This document shows, piece after piece, positions 16,077 through 24,777 of a stretch of 64,000 bases of DNA (position 1 is the first letter of the stretch; each line of letters starts with the position of its first letter). The DNA lies in assembly GCA_900112325.1 (NCBI GenBank), contig FOLJ01000015.1, positions 62,001 to 126,000 on the forward strand, in the 5' to 3' direction. The notes beneath the pieces are model-generated. The model was not told where the DNA came from, did no database searches, and was given only the letters and a program-made list of their open reading frames with translations. The translations under genes and the position numbers were made by a program. The DNA is from Micromonospora sediminimaris (GTDB taxonomy: Bacteria > Actinomycetota > Actinomycetes > Mycobacteriales > Micromonosporaceae).

Positions 16077-16565
16077 GTGACGATGCCCCGACCCGGTCCG
16101 GATCCGGACGATCCGTGGCGCCGACCCGACTCCGGCGACGGGCCGGACTCCGACCTCAGGACCACCCTGAGCCCGACCAGCGGCACTGACTCCGATGGCG
16201 GCGGTGACCTGACCGGCACCACCAACCCACCTCACGCCTCGGCCCCGGGGACCCCCGCCCCGGGCGCCCCAAGCCCGAGTGGCGGACCGAGCCGCACCGA
16301 CACCCCAGGCCCGCGCCCTGGGCAGGTTGCCTCGGGCGGAGCGGGCGGCTACGCCGGGCCGCCACCCACCACCGCGCCGCCGCCCGGTTGGCGGCCCCCG
16401 GTACACCTGCAAGCGGCACCGCCCCGCCAACTACCGGCCCAGGACATGGTCAGCCTGGACGCGCAGGAGCAGCGGGCGCAGCGGGTCACCTGGGCCGTCG
16501 GCGCGGTCGCCGGAGCCGTCCTGGTGGTGCTGACCTGTCTGCTCTGCACTCGGCTGCTGTTCTGA
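16077..16565 (+). CDS. Hypothetical Pro-rich protein with one C-terminal membrane segment
   Basis: 162 residues from the GTG at 16077 (an ATG at 16083 is the alternative). The first 120 residues are Pro/Gly/Ser/Thr-rich and disordered-looking. A short ordered part LDAQEQRAQRVTW precedes a single transmembrane helix (AVGAVAGAVLVVLTCLLCTRLLF) that ends the protein. This is the layout of a tail-anchored protein. No known domain is recognised. Confidence 0.6.
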   Translation: MTMPRPGPDPDDPWRRPDSGDGPDSDLRTTLSPTSGTDSDGGGDLTGTTNPPHASAPGTPAPGAPSPSGGPSRTDTPGPRPGQVASGGAGGYAGPPPTTAPPPGWRPPVHLQAAPPRQLPAQDMVSLDAQEQRAQRVTWAVGAVAGAVLVVLTCLLCTRLLF

Positions 16566-16607
16566 CCAGTCACCGGGGCCACGTGCTCGTAACGGGCCGT
16601 GGACGGC

Positions 16608-17093
16608 CTACTCGTAGGTGTTGCCCCAGACCATCTCGGAACCGGAGTGACCGGTGAGCCAGACGTAGACGAGCGCGGCGACGCCCAGGCCCAGCACCAC
16701 GACCGACAGCACCGCAGTCACCCAGCCGGGCAGCTTCGGCACCCGGGGGTGGTTGCTGGTGGCGACCAGCAGCAGGATGACCGCCAGGCCGAGCCCCAAC
16801 GTCACGCGGAACAGCACTTCGCCGTGCGCCGCGTGCTCGTTGATCTTGTCGAGGATCTCGCCGGAGAACCCCCGCTCGATCTGCCGGGCCTGTAGCGCGT
16901 CACCGGACCTCGTGGCGACCCACGCGGTGATCGGGGCGACCACCGCCAGGGCCGCCACCGCCCAGTCCAGCCGGGCGCGGAACCGGGGCAGCACGATGTA
17001 CGCGAGGGCGAGCAGCACCAGCAGCGGCACGAACACGACGACCGCGTGCACCACCAGTACGTGTAGGGGCAGGCCCAGCGCCTTCTCGAACAT
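16608..17093 (-). CDS. DUF2231-type membrane protein
   Basis: 161 residues; the ATG at 17093 is preceded by GGAGG. Four hydrophobic helices are visible: LHVLVVHAVVVFVPLLVLLALAYIVL, WAVAALAVVAPITAWVAT, LFRVTLGLGLAVILLLVAT and WVTAVLSVVVLGLGVAALVYVWL. The His in LPLHVLVVHAVVVF and the His pair in NEHAAHGEVLF fit the pattern of DUF2231 proteins, which resemble small heme- or quinone-associated membrane proteins, but this function is not shown. It is divergent from the MpaB gene. Confidence 0.7.
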   Translation of the reverse strand: MFEKALGLPLHVLVVHAVVVFVPLLVLLALAYIVLPRFRARLDWAVAALAVVAPITAWVATRSGDALQARQIERGFSGEILDKINEHAAHGEVLFRVTLGLGLAVILLLVATSNHPRVPKLPGWVTAVLSVVVLGLGVAALVYVWLTGHSGSEMVWGNTYE

Positions 17094-17220
17094 CGGCACC
17101 TCCGAAGGTGATCGTGGGTGTCAGCGTACGGGCCCATGCTTGATCCGCCCAACGCCCTGTTGCTCCACACGCAGGCCCGACCCGACGGGTTCAGGTCGGT
17201 CGGCGTGGCACCCTTGACTG

Positions 17221-18084
17221 GTGGATACCGTCGACGTCGGCCTGTTCGGTCCCGGTTCGGTCACCTGGAAGCTGCACCAGGAGCCCATCCTGTTCGTCGC
17301 CGGTCTGCGTTCCCTCTACCTTCAGGCGTTGCATCCACGGGCGATGGCCGGCGTGGCGCAGAACAGCAACTACCGCCAGGACGCCTGGGGACGCCTGATC
17401 CGCACCGCCGACTACGTGGGCACCATCGTCTACGGCACCACCGACGAGGCGGAGCGGGCCGGACAGCGGCTACGTCGACTGCACGCCCGGATGACCGCGG
17501 TCGATCCGGCCACCGGCGAGCGGTTCCGGATCGACGAGCCGGACCTGCTCCGCTGGGTGCACGTCACCGAGGTGGAGTCGTTCCTCGACACCGCGCGGCG
17601 GGCCGGCGTACCGCTGGACGCCGACGAGGTGGACCGCTACTACACCGAGCAGCGACGGGCCGCCGCGCTCGTCGGGCTGGCACCCGAGACCGTGCCCGGC
17701 ACCGCCGCCGAAGTGGCCGACTACTACCGGCGGATCCGACCCGAGCTGCGGATGACCCGCGAGGCCGCCGAGACCGCCCTGTTCCTGACCGCTCCACCCC
17801 TGCCGTGGAAGCTCAGCCTGCCGGCCCGGATCGGATTGAATCTCGGCCCGCCCCGGTGGGCGTACCTGGGCATCGCCGGCACGGCGCTCGCCCTGCTGCC
17901 GCCGTGGGCCCGGCGGCTGTACGGCGGACTGGGCCTACCGACCACCGCACTGTCGGCCGACGTGACCGTACGCGCGCTGCGGCTCGCTCTCACCGCCCTG
18001 CCCCGCGACTGGCGGGAGGGGCCCATGCAGCGCGCGGCAAAGGAACGCGCGGCGCGACTCATCGCCGCCTCCAGCACCACCTGA
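17221..18084 (+). CDS. MpaB/Lcp-type oxygenase (DUF2236)
   Basis: 287 residues from the GTG at 17221. The family pattern is clear: GPGSVTWKLHQEP near the start, LYLQALHPRAMAGVAQNS (with the His thought to bind heme), RLIRTADYVGTIVYGT, and LLRWVHVTEVESFL. The DUF2236 family contains the rubber oxygenase Lcp and fungal MpaB, heme b enzymes that cleave polyprenoid chains. Most bacterial members have unknown substrates. No secretion signal is visible, so this is probably a cytoplasmic member. Confidence 0.8.
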   Translation: MDTVDVGLFGPGSVTWKLHQEPILFVAGLRSLYLQALHPRAMAGVAQNSNYRQDAWGRLIRTADYVGTIVYGTTDEAERAGQRLRRLHARMTAVDPATGERFRIDEPDLLRWVHVTEVESFLDTARRAGVPLDADEVDRYYTEQRRAAALVGLAPETVPGTAAEVADYYRRIRPELRMTREAAETALFLTAPPLPWKLSLPARIGLNLGPPRWAYLGIAGTALALLPPWARRLYGGLGLPTTALSADVTVRALRLALTALPRDWREGPMQRAAKERAARLIAASSTT

Positions 18085-18130
18085 CCCACCGCCACGTTGC
18101 CTCCATCCGATCGTCCACCGCCGCTACGGG

Positions 18131-19066
18131 TCAGTCTTCCTCGGTTGCCGGCCCGGCGAAGCGTTCCACGGCGGCCCACGGCTCCTTGCCGGGTAGGGCG
18201 GCACCCGTCGGGCACGTACGCCGATAGTCGCACCAGGCGCAGCGCGGGCCAGGGGCGGTCGGAAAGGCGTCGTCCGGATCAGCGCCGTCGGCGACGGACC
18301 GTTCGGCGGCCATGATGTCGCGTGCGGTCTCCTCAGCGCGGGTCACCTGCCGCGCCAGCGACTCGGCACTGTGCTCGTGTGCGGCGACCGTGCCGCTCGG
18401 CAGGTGGTGCAACTCGACCCGACGGCAGGGTCGACGGAACACCCGCTCGGCCGCGTACGCGTACAGCGCGAGCGCCTGCGAGCCGCGCGCGTCGTCGCCG
18501 TCCAGCCCGGCGCGGCCGGTCTTGTAGTCGACGATGACCAGCTCGGGCCCGTGCGGACCGGGCCGCGAGTCAATCCGGTCGGCGCGGCCGTTGAAGGCGA
18601 GCACCCCGGTCTTCACCGCCACCACCCGTTCCACCCCGATCGGCTCGTCGGCCGGATCGAGCCCACCAACGTACGCCTCCAGCCAGCCGAGCGCCCGCCG
18701 GTAGGCCGCACGCTCCTGCTCGTCGTCGCGGTAGCCCTCGCGTACCCAGGTGCCCTTGAGCAGGGTCGGCAGCGCCTCCGGACGGCGTCGGTCAGCGGGC
18801 AGCGCATACCAGTTCTTCAGGGCGGTGTGCACGCTGGCGCCGAGCGAGTTGTGCGCCCAGGGCGGCCCCTTCGGCGGTGCCGGACGATCAACGTAGGAGT
18901 AGCGGTATCGCCGTGGACAGTCGGCGTACGCACCGAGGCGGCTCGGCGTGCAGACGAACAGTCGCTCCGGCATGCCCTCGAAGCCGAGTTGCTCGGGCTG
19001 CGCGTCACGGGGCCGGGGCGCGCGGCCACCGGCGGCGGGTCGTCCGGCTGGAGAGGCTCGTCGCAC
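18131..19066 (-). CDS. RecB-family/Cas4-like PD-(D/E)XK nuclease with Fe-S cysteines
   Basis: 311 residues, start at 19066 uncertain. The fold markers are SRLGAYADCPRRYRY (Cys50 and a basic helix), NSLGASVHTALKNWY, FNGRADRID (catalytic Asp) and ELVIVDYKTGRAG (the D-x-K core), followed near the C-terminus by CAWCDYRRTC. The one N-terminal and three C-terminal Cys are the 4Fe-4S ligands typical of Cas4/AddB-type nucleases. No CRISPR array or cas gene is present here, so this is a stand-alone housekeeping nuclease seen in many actinomycetes. Confidence 0.85.
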   Translation of the reverse strand: MRRASPAGRPAAGGRAPRPRDAQPEQLGFEGMPERLFVCTPSRLGAYADCPRRYRYSYVDRPAPPKGPPWAHNSLGASVHTALKNWYALPADRRRPEALPTLLKGTWVREGYRDDEQERAAYRRALGWLEAYVGGLDPADEPIGVERVVAVKTGVLAFNGRADRIDSRPGPHGPELVIVDYKTGRAGLDGDDARGSQALALYAYAAERVFRRPCRRVELHHLPSGTVAAHEHSAESLARQVTRAEETARDIMAAERSVADGADPDDAFPTAPGPRCAWCDYRRTCPTGAALPGKEPWAAVERFAGPATEED

Positions 19067-19109
19067 GACCTGATCCTGCCATCCACCCCCGACAGACCGG
19101 GCGGGCCGG

Positions 19110-19724
19110 TCAGCCGCCGCCGTTGTACTGGGCCACGAACGCCGCGATCGCGTCCGCGATGAGCTGTACGGCGATCGCCGCCAGCAGCAGGCCGGCGATC
19201 CGGGTGAGCACCTCGATCCCGCCCGGACGCAGCACCTTCACGATGCCGCCGGAGAATCGCAGCACGATCCAGACCGTGAGCATAACCGCGACGATGGCGG
19301 CGGCGATCGCGGCGAAGTCGCCCGCCCCGTCGGCCCGCTGCACGAAGAGCATCGTCGCCACGATCGCGCCGGGCCCGGCCAGCAGCGGCGTACCCAGCGG
19401 CACCAGGGCGATATTGGCGGTGGCCTGTTTGGTCGGGTCGTCGGTCTTGCCGGTCAGCAGTTCCAGCGCGACCAGGATCAGCAGCAGCCCACCGGCCGCC
19501 TGCAACGCCGGCAGGTCGACGTGCAGGTAGGCGAGCAGGGTCTGACCCGCCACCGCGAAGATCACGATCACGCCCAGCGCCAGCGCGACCGCCTGCCAGG
19601 CGGCCCGGTTGCGCTCCCGCGCGGACAGCGGGCCGGTCAACGCCAGGAAGATCGGCATCATGCCGGGCGGGTCGACGATCACCAGCAGGGTCACGAAGAC
19701 CTCGCCGAAGAGCTTGAGATCCAC
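19110..19724 (-). CDS. MarC family integral membrane protein
   Basis: 204 residues with six predicted transmembrane helices. The MarC pattern is seen in VTLLVIVDPPGMMPIFLALT (conserved Pro-Pro-Gly), LVPLGTPLLAGPGAIVATMLF, and TRIAGLLLAAIAVQLIADAI. Members are widespread multiple-antibiotic-resistance-named proteins, but the link to resistance was not upheld and their transport role is unknown. The PHP phosphoesterase gene lies upstream on the same strand after a 40-bp gap. Confidence 0.9.
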   Translation of the reverse strand: MDLKLFGEVFVTLLVIVDPPGMMPIFLALTGPLSARERNRAAWQAVALALGVIVIFAVAGQTLLAYLHVDLPALQAAGGLLLILVALELLTGKTDDPTKQATANIALVPLGTPLLAGPGAIVATMLFVQRADGAGDFAAIAAAIVAVMLTVWIVLRFSGGIVKVLRPGGIEVLTRIAGLLLAAIAVQLIADAIAAFVAQYNGGG

Positions 19725-19764
19725 CCGGTCACCGTAGCCGTGCCGGTCGGCGTCGAAACCCAGG

Positions 19765-20625
19765 TCAGCCCGAAGCGACCTCAGTCACCCCGGAGGCGGC
19801 GGCAACGATCCGTTCGTACGCGTTGACGCCGGTGGTGAAGGCGCCGAGCCGGACCGTCTTGTGACTGCCGTGGAAGTCCGACGAACCGGTCACCAGCAGG
19901 CCCAGTTCGGCGGCGAGACCGCGTACGTGGGCCCGCTCGGCGGGTGAATGGTCCTCGTGGTCGGCTTCCAGGCCGACCAGCCCCGCCGCCGCCAGTTCGG
20001 CGATCAGCTCGTCCGGCACGATCCGGCCGCGCCGACTGGCCCGGGGGTGGGCGAACACCGCCACGCCGCCGGCCGCCCGGATCAGCCGTACGGCCCGAAA
20101 CACGTCGATGTCCTCCTTGGGCAGCCGGTACCGTTCCCCCAGCCACTCCGGCCCGAACGCCTCAGTGGTGGTGGCGACCAGACCGGCCCGGATGAGCGCC
20201 TGGGCGATGTGCGGCCGGCCCACCGTCCCGCCGCCGGCCAGGGCCAGGATCTCCGGCCAGTCCACATCGATGCCGTCAGCACGCAGCAGGTCCACCATCC
20301 GCTCTCCCCGGGCCAGCCGCGCTGCCCGCACCCGGGTCAGCTCGGCGACCAGTTCCGGGTGCTCCGGATCGAAGAGGTACGCCAGCAGGTGCAGCGGCAC
20401 CGGGGGCTGCTCGCCGTCCCATCGGCAGGAAAGCTCCGCGCCACGGACCAGCCGCAGCCCGGGTGGCAGGGCACGCAGCGCCGGCTCCCAGCCGTCGGTG
20501 GTGTCATGGTCCGTGATCGCCACCACGTCCAGTCCCGCCGCGGCGGCGGCACGCATCAACTCGGCCGGGTCGAGCGTGCCGTCGCTGGCCGTGGAGTGAG
20601 TGTGCAGGTCGATCCGCGAGGTCAT
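19765..20625 (-). CDS. PHP-domain phosphoesterase
   Basis: 286 residues. Metal-binding PHP motifs are present in order: IDLHTHSTASDGT, VAITDHDTTDG, RGAELSC, FAHPRASRRG and TGSSDFHGSHK. Length and motifs match the YciV/RNase AM-like group, which removes 5' residues from short RNAs and degrades 3',5'-nucleoside bisphosphates. The exact substrate is inferred. In the same direction lie MarC downstream and the sigma-factor operon upstream, an order familiar in Micromonosporaceae and Streptomyces. Confidence 0.88.
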   Translation of the reverse strand: MTSRIDLHTHSTASDGTLDPAELMRAAAAAGLDVVAITDHDTTDGWEPALRALPPGLRLVRGAELSCRWDGEQPPVPLHLLAYLFDPEHPELVAELTRVRAARLARGERMVDLLRADGIDVDWPEILALAGGGTVGRPHIAQALIRAGLVATTTEAFGPEWLGERYRLPKEDIDVFRAVRLIRAAGGVAVFAHPRASRRGRIVPDELIAELAAAGLVGLEADHEDHSPAERAHVRGLAAELGLLVTGSSDFHGSHKTVRLGAFTTGVNAYERIVAAASGVTEVASG

Positions 20626-20649
20626 CGCCCGCCGTCACCGGATGCCCGG

Positions 20650-21912
20650 TCAGCCACCGCTCACCACCACCGGTAGCTCACCGGCGGGGAGGCCGGGCAG
20701 GGCGGTCGGCACGGCGGGACGGCCTTCGGTGACCCGGTCGACGGCCACCCGCACCAGGCCGCCGGCGGCGTCGGCGTAGTAGGCCGTGTCGGGCGTACTC
20801 CAGACCACGGTGCCGGTCATCGGCGGCCCGGCGGGCCGTACCCCGGTGGACGTGTCGAGCCTGGTCAGGTCCACCAGCAGCGCCGAGTCCTCACCTGCCG
20901 ACCGACCGTTGACCAGCAGCCAGCGCCCGTCCGGCGACACCGCACCCCGGCCGTCGCCGGCCGACTCCGGCCCACAGTCCGGCTGGCCGGTCCCGAGATC
21001 CCGGGCCGGGTCGAGCAGGATCAGGCAGGCGGTTGGCCCGGTGCCCGGGGTGATCTCGCCGACCAGGCGGCCGTCGGGCAGCGCACCGAAGATGTGGGTA
21101 CTGGCCCGGTCAGCGCCCTGGACCAGTGGGCCGGGCCGTAGTGGCCACAGCACGTGGCCGGGGCGGTCGGGCGCCAGCCTGACCAGCACGGCGCCGTTGA
21201 CGAACCGCAGCGGCACCGCCTCGGCCGGCACCTCGGCCCGTACGGTGGTGGCGAGTTCACCGTTGACGATCCCGGCGGCCGCCAGCACCGTGCCCTGTTT
21301 CCAGGCGACCTGCCGGCCGTCTGCGTCCAGGACGATCTCGTCGGCACCGGCCAGCAGCACCTGCGCGGTGCCGTCCGCAGCCACCGCCCACAGGAACCGC
21401 CCGGCCAAGGTCGGTGCCCCGACGGCCAACCAGCCACGGCCGTCGGTGAGTCGATGTGCCCGTTCCACCTCGCCGGTGCCGAGCAGCGCCACCCGCCGGC
21501 CCTGCGCGGTGGCGATCGATCCGTCAATCAGCAGGTCGACCTCGGCGAGCGGGGGCGCGGTGTCCGGCCCGGGCGGCGGGATGGTGCGATCGACGAGCGG
21601 CCGTTGATCCGGGTCTCCGATCACCACCGTGCCGCCCGTCGGCGGCCGGTTGTCGCGCAGCTGCAGGCTACCCGCGCTGACCGCAACGATCGCCAGCACG
21701 GCCAGGCCCACGCCGGCCATGGTCCGGCGGCGCTGAATCCGGTTGGCCTGTCGGATCGCCGCACCGGCTGGATCGGCGGCGACCGCACGCGTTACGGCTG
21801 CCCGCCGGGACATCATCTCCCGGAGGGCACCTTCCAGGTCATTGGGCGGCACGTCCAATGAACGATCCGGGAACCGGCTCTGGTTGTCATGAGCTGGTGG
21901 TTTGCGCTTCAC
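20650..21912 (-). CDS. Membrane protein coupled to SigE-type sigma factor, probable anti-sigma-like beta-propeller
   Basis: 420 residues. Its ATG overlaps the stop of the sigma-factor gene (ATGA). The first ~70 residues are cytoplasmic and contain PPNDLEGALREMMSRRAAVTRAV, a helical region often seen in regulators paired with SigE-family factors. One transmembrane helix (TMAGVGLAVLAIVAVSAGSLQL) follows, and then a large exterior domain with repeated blade-like segments (DGRWLLVNGRS, WSTPDTAYYADA). No zinc-binding HXXXCXXC motif is present, so if it is an anti-sigma factor it is not of the ZAS type. Role inferred from coupling. Confidence 0.6.
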   Translation of the reverse strand: MKRKPPAHDNQSRFPDRSLDVPPNDLEGALREMMSRRAAVTRAVAADPAGAAIRQANRIQRRRTMAGVGLAVLAIVAVSAGSLQLRDNRPPTGGTVVIGDPDQRPLVDRTIPPPGPDTAPPLAEVDLLIDGSIATAQGRRVALLGTGEVERAHRLTDGRGWLAVGAPTLAGRFLWAVAADGTAQVLLAGADEIVLDADGRQVAWKQGTVLAAAGIVNGELATTVRAEVPAEAVPLRFVNGAVLVRLAPDRPGHVLWPLRPGPLVQGADRASTHIFGALPDGRLVGEITPGTGPTACLILLDPARDLGTGQPDCGPESAGDGRGAVSPDGRWLLVNGRSAGEDSALLVDLTRLDTSTGVRPAGPPMTGTVVWSTPDTAYYADAAGGLVRVAVDRVTEGRPAVPTALPGLPAGELPVVVSGG

Positions 21913-22649
21913 CGTCGCTCTCCGACAAGCGCCGTTCCGGGCCGGCCGGCACCCTCCGGTTGCGGATTTCCGGCGCCGGTCCGGTTGCCCGGCTGCTCGA
22001 CCCGCCCCACCGTCCCGGTCGGCTGCGCAGCCTGCACCGACCTGCCGGTCGGCTGCGCGGTTGTCTCCGACCTACCGGTCGGCCGCGCCGTCGACTCCGA
22101 ACTGCCGGTCGGCTGCTCGGCTCGCTCCGGCCTGCCCGCGCGGAAGCCGAAGGTTTCCTCAGCGCCGATCCGTCGACGCAGGGTGGCCAGTGCCCGGGAG
22201 GTCTGACTCTTCACGGTGCCCGGCGAGATCTCCAGCATGGCGGCGGTTTGCGCCTCCGACATGTCCTCGTAGAAACGCAGCACCAGCACCGCACGCTGTC
22301 GGGCGGGCAGCGCCCGCAGGTGCCGCCAGAGCACGTCCCGGTCCAGTTGGCGTTCGATCTCGTCGGTGGCGGCCTGTTCGGGCAGCACCTCGGTCGGACG
22401 CTCACCGTGCCAGCGACGCCGCCACCAACTCGTCGAGGTGTTGACCATGACACGTCGGGCGTAGGGCTCGATTGCCTCGATCCCGCCCAGCCGCTTCCAC
22501 GCCAGGTACGTCTTGGTCAGTGCGGTCTGGAGAAGATCCTCCGCCGTGCCCCAGTCCCCGGTGAGCAGGTACGCGGTACGCAGCAGGGCGCCGGAACGGG
22601 CCGCGACGAAGTCGCGAAACTCCTCTTCCAGCGGGTTGCTGCTGGCCAC
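21909..22649 (-). CDS. SigE-family ECF sigma factor with tandem decapeptide tail
   Basis: 246 residues. Region 2 is in FRDFVAARSGALLRTAYLLTGDWGTAEDLLQTAL and region 4 in LRALPARQRAVLVLRFYEDMSEAQTAAMLEISPGTVKSQTSRALATLRR, placing it in the actinomycete SigE family (ECF41/SigE-like group). After residue 170 the protein is atypical: four 10-residue units of the form x-A-x-P-T-G-R-S-x-x occupy residues 177-220, followed by a Gly/Pro/Asn-rich end. Such a tail could bind a partner or set stability. The coupled membrane gene is the likely regulator. Confidence 0.85.
   Translation of the reverse strand: MASSNPLEEEFRDFVAARSGALLRTAYLLTGDWGTAEDLLQTALTKTYLAWKRLGGIEAIEPYARRVMVNTSTSWWRRRWHGERPTEVLPEQAATDEIERQLDRDVLWRHLRALPARQRAVLVLRFYEDMSEAQTAAMLEISPGTVKSQTSRALATLRRRIGAEETFGFRAGRPERAEQPTGSSESTARPTGRSETTAQPTGRSVQAAQPTGTVGRVEQPGNRTGAGNPQPEGAGRPGTALVGERR
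21990..22121 (-). repeat. 30-bp in-frame tandem repeat in the sigma-factor gene
   Basis: Four contiguous units of 30 bases encode decapeptides containing A-x-P-T-G-R-S. The repeats differ at synonymous and a few nonsynonymous sites, so they are moderately old. Copy number is likely to vary between strains. Confidence 0.75.
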
Positions 22650-22749
22650 ACGCCACCTCCGTGCCTGATCCTGCCGCAGCCTGCCACAGCGTGACCAGCG
22701 GGTCGAGGACGGAAGGTGCGCAATATCTCCGATGTTCGGTCAGGAAGTT

Positions 22750-23625
22750 TCAGGCGCCGTCGTCGGCCTTCGCCTCGTCCTGCTCCTTGCCCAACCGGGC
22801 CTCGACTGCCTGCGGCTCGTACATCTCCTCGACGACGCGCAGATAGAGCTCGTTGGGGTTGGGCAGGTTCTTGACCTCGCGTAGCGCCTGCTCCTGACCG
22901 GCGGACTCCAGCACGAAGGTGCCGTAGTTGAGTGCCCGACCCGCTGGCGTCTGCTCGTACTTCATGTCGGTCACCCGGACCAGCGGCATCATCGCCACTC
23001 GCCGGGTGATGATCCCGTTGACCACCATGACCCGTTTGTTGGTCAGGATGAAGCGGTCGTACCACCAGTCGGCGACCCGCCACGCCACCCAGCCCATCAC
23101 CGCGAACCAGAGCAGCACCGCGATCGTGGTGAGCGCGCCGACGTCCTGACCGGCGAGGAAGCCGGAGAGGTAGCCGAGCACGAAGGTGGCGGCGATGCCG
23201 ACGATGATCGGGGTGACGAGGTGGACCCAGTGCCGCTTCCACTCGCCCCGGTACCGCTCGGTCGGGAACAGGTATCGCGCGACAAGCGAGCTGGGCTCGT
23301 CCTCAAGGGGCAACACCCGGCGGGGGGTGGCACCGCTGGCGTCGGCGCGCAGTCCGGCCAGCTCCTCCTCGGAGATCTCCGGAGGCAGATAACCGGCCTC
23401 CGGATCGCGCACCCAGGCCCGACCCGACCGCCCCTCGCCGGCGTACCCCGGACCGTCGCCATAGCCGGCGTCGTCGGAGAAGGACGGACCGTCGGAGAGG
23501 CGAGGGCCGGAGCCGTAGCCCGGCCCCTCGTCCGGATCGATTCGGGGGATCGGCTCTGTGTCGCGTTCCCGGCGGGCCCGGTCGGGGTCGTCGGGATCGA
23601 AGGGTGGGCCGGAGGGGCTTCCCAT
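22750..23625 (-). CDS. PH-domain (bPH2-like) membrane protein
   Basis: 291 residues. The first 70 are Asp/Gly/Pro-rich and disordered. Around 125-190 there are two or three membrane helices (VHLVTPIIVGIAATFVLGYL, LTTIAVLLWFAVMGWVAW). The rest is a bacterial PH domain: WWYDRFILTNKRVMVVNGIITRRVAMMPLVRVTDMKYEQ, which is the conserved bPH core. Such proteins are probably membrane scaffolds. It follows a 52-residue membrane peptide gene on the same strand. Confidence 0.8.
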   Translation of the reverse strand: MGSPSGPPFDPDDPDRARRERDTEPIPRIDPDEGPGYGSGPRLSDGPSFSDDAGYGDGPGYAGEGRSGRAWVRDPEAGYLPPEISEEELAGLRADASGATPRRVLPLEDEPSSLVARYLFPTERYRGEWKRHWVHLVTPIIVGIAATFVLGYLSGFLAGQDVGALTTIAVLLWFAVMGWVAWRVADWWYDRFILTNKRVMVVNGIITRRVAMMPLVRVTDMKYEQTPAGRALNYGTFVLESAGQEQALREVKNLPNPNELYLRVVEEMYEPQAVEARLGKEQDEAKADDGA

Positions 23626-23631
23626 CGGAGG

Positions 23632-23790
23632 CTAAGCGACCAGTGAGGTGAAGAAGTCGCCGAAGCCTTGGGCGATGTCCATGATGCCGCCACCCAGCGA
23701 CTTGAACACGTCCGCGGCGGAATTTGGCCGGTAGGCGACGAAGAAGATCAAGAATGCGATTCCGGCCCAGGTGAGGACCTTCTTGACCAT
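23632..23790 (-). CDS. 52-residue small membrane-associated protein
   Basis: A short gene from the ATG at 23790, with GAGAGG upstream, ending TAG at 23632-23634, 7 bases before the PH-domain gene start. The peptide begins MVKKVLTWAGIAFLIFFVAYRP, one hydrophobic helix, followed by an amphipathic stretch DVFKSLGGGIMDIAQGFGDFF. I recall a similar small protein upstream of PH-domain genes in other actinomycetes, which together with the spacing supports a real gene. Function unknown. Confidence 0.75.
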   Translation of the reverse strand: MVKKVLTWAGIAFLIFFVAYRPNSAADVFKSLGGGIMDIAQGFGDFFTSLVA

Positions 23791-23906
23791 GGCGGGCCAT
23801 CCTCTCGCGCGGCGCCGGGTCCCATTACCGCAGCGGCACCCAGAGTATCAGCGTGGTGTCTTACCGTGAATATCTACGTCCGTTCTCCGACATTCCGGGA
23901 GACTTG

Positions 23907-24605
23907 TCAAGCCTTCCCGTGCAGGTACGGAGATGGGGCGCCGTACACGAGCTCGGGCGGCGTCCACTCGACCAGGTCGTGCAGCAGCACGTCCTCCGCG
24001 AGCAGATGCCCCGCACTCGCCGGCCAGGCTATCGCATAGAGCCACATTCCCCGAGCCTCGCCGGCGTACGCGCTTCGATCCGGCAGTGAGTTCACCAACC
24101 ACAGTGGAGTCGGGTGGCCGGCCACCCTGATCCCGGCGCGTCCGACATGGCCGGGGTGCCCCGGGCCCGGGTCGGTAAGCGCCTCGGCCAGTTCCGGTCC
24201 GGCATCCGGGCCAGGCACCCCGGCGTATCGCGTGCCCAGTCCCACACCGGGCTCCTCGGCCACGAAGACCAGGTCCGCCGGCCCACCGCCCAACGGGGCG
24301 GGCCCGGCGCAGGCGACCGCCGTGGCGCGCACCCCGAGCCGGTCGTCGCCGGCCCACGCCACGCCCGTGGTGGTCCAACCCGGAGGCAGCGGCCACGGAC
24401 ACCACAGCGGAACCGAAGGCTGCTGCGGCTGGGCGGCGGCCTGGATGTGTTCCACCACGCTGGCCACGATCTCGGCACCAATGTGCTCGGGCACGTGCAG
24501 GGGAGCCACCGGTCCGCAGTCGGGGCAGCGGGATTCCGGATGCATGAGATCCGGCGCCCGGACCGACCCGCCGCATCTGGGACAACTCACCGCAACCGTC
24601 ACCAC
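23907..24605 (-). CDS. DUF6758-type zinc-ribbon protein
   Basis: 232 residues from 24605, although the second GTG just before SCPRCGG is an equally good start. A short zinc ribbon is seen at the N-terminus (SCPRCGGSV, then SRCPDCGPVAPLH). Next comes the conserved segment VPLWCPWPLPPGWTTTGVAWAGDDR and the C-terminal LVEWTPPELVYG. Members are found only in actinomycetes. The function is unknown; two CxxC pairs suggest a structural zinc. Confidence 0.75.
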   Translation of the reverse strand: MVTVAVSCPRCGGSVRAPDLMHPESRCPDCGPVAPLHVPEHIGAEIVASVVEHIQAAAQPQQPSVPLWCPWPLPPGWTTTGVAWAGDDRLGVRATAVACAGPAPLGGGPADLVFVAEEPGVGLGTRYAGVPGPDAGPELAEALTDPGPGHPGHVGRAGIRVAGHPTPLWLVNSLPDRSAYAGEARGMWLYAIAWPASAGHLLAEDVLLHDLVEWTPPELVYGAPSPYLHGKA

Positions 24606-24691
24606 TCCACCGTCACCCGCTGGCCGCCACCCGTCAAGCCGAGCGCCCGCATTGCCCCCACCCCACCGGCCCCCGCCTCACGCATCGGCGC

Positions 24692-24749
24692 TCGATCATG
24701 AGGTTGTTTTCCTCCCCTCGGCGTGTCGCGACAACAACCTCATGATCGA
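24692..24749. repeat. 17-bp inverted repeat (hairpin) between genes
   Basis: A perfect 17-bp inverted repeat (24692-24708 with 24733-24749), 24-base loop. It lies downstream of the SpoU methyltransferase gene and upstream of DUF6758. The arm begins TCGATCATGAGG. A hairpin of this length without a T-run may serve as a terminator, or may be a member of an interspersed palindrome family. Confidence 0.6.
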
Positions 24750-24777
24750 CCGCAGTTGAGGTGGGGCGGGTGGGCTG

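Noticed and set aside
18131..19066. Cas4-like nuclease as part of a CRISPR system
   Set aside because: No repeat array or cas genes in the window; stand-alone members are common in actinomycetes.
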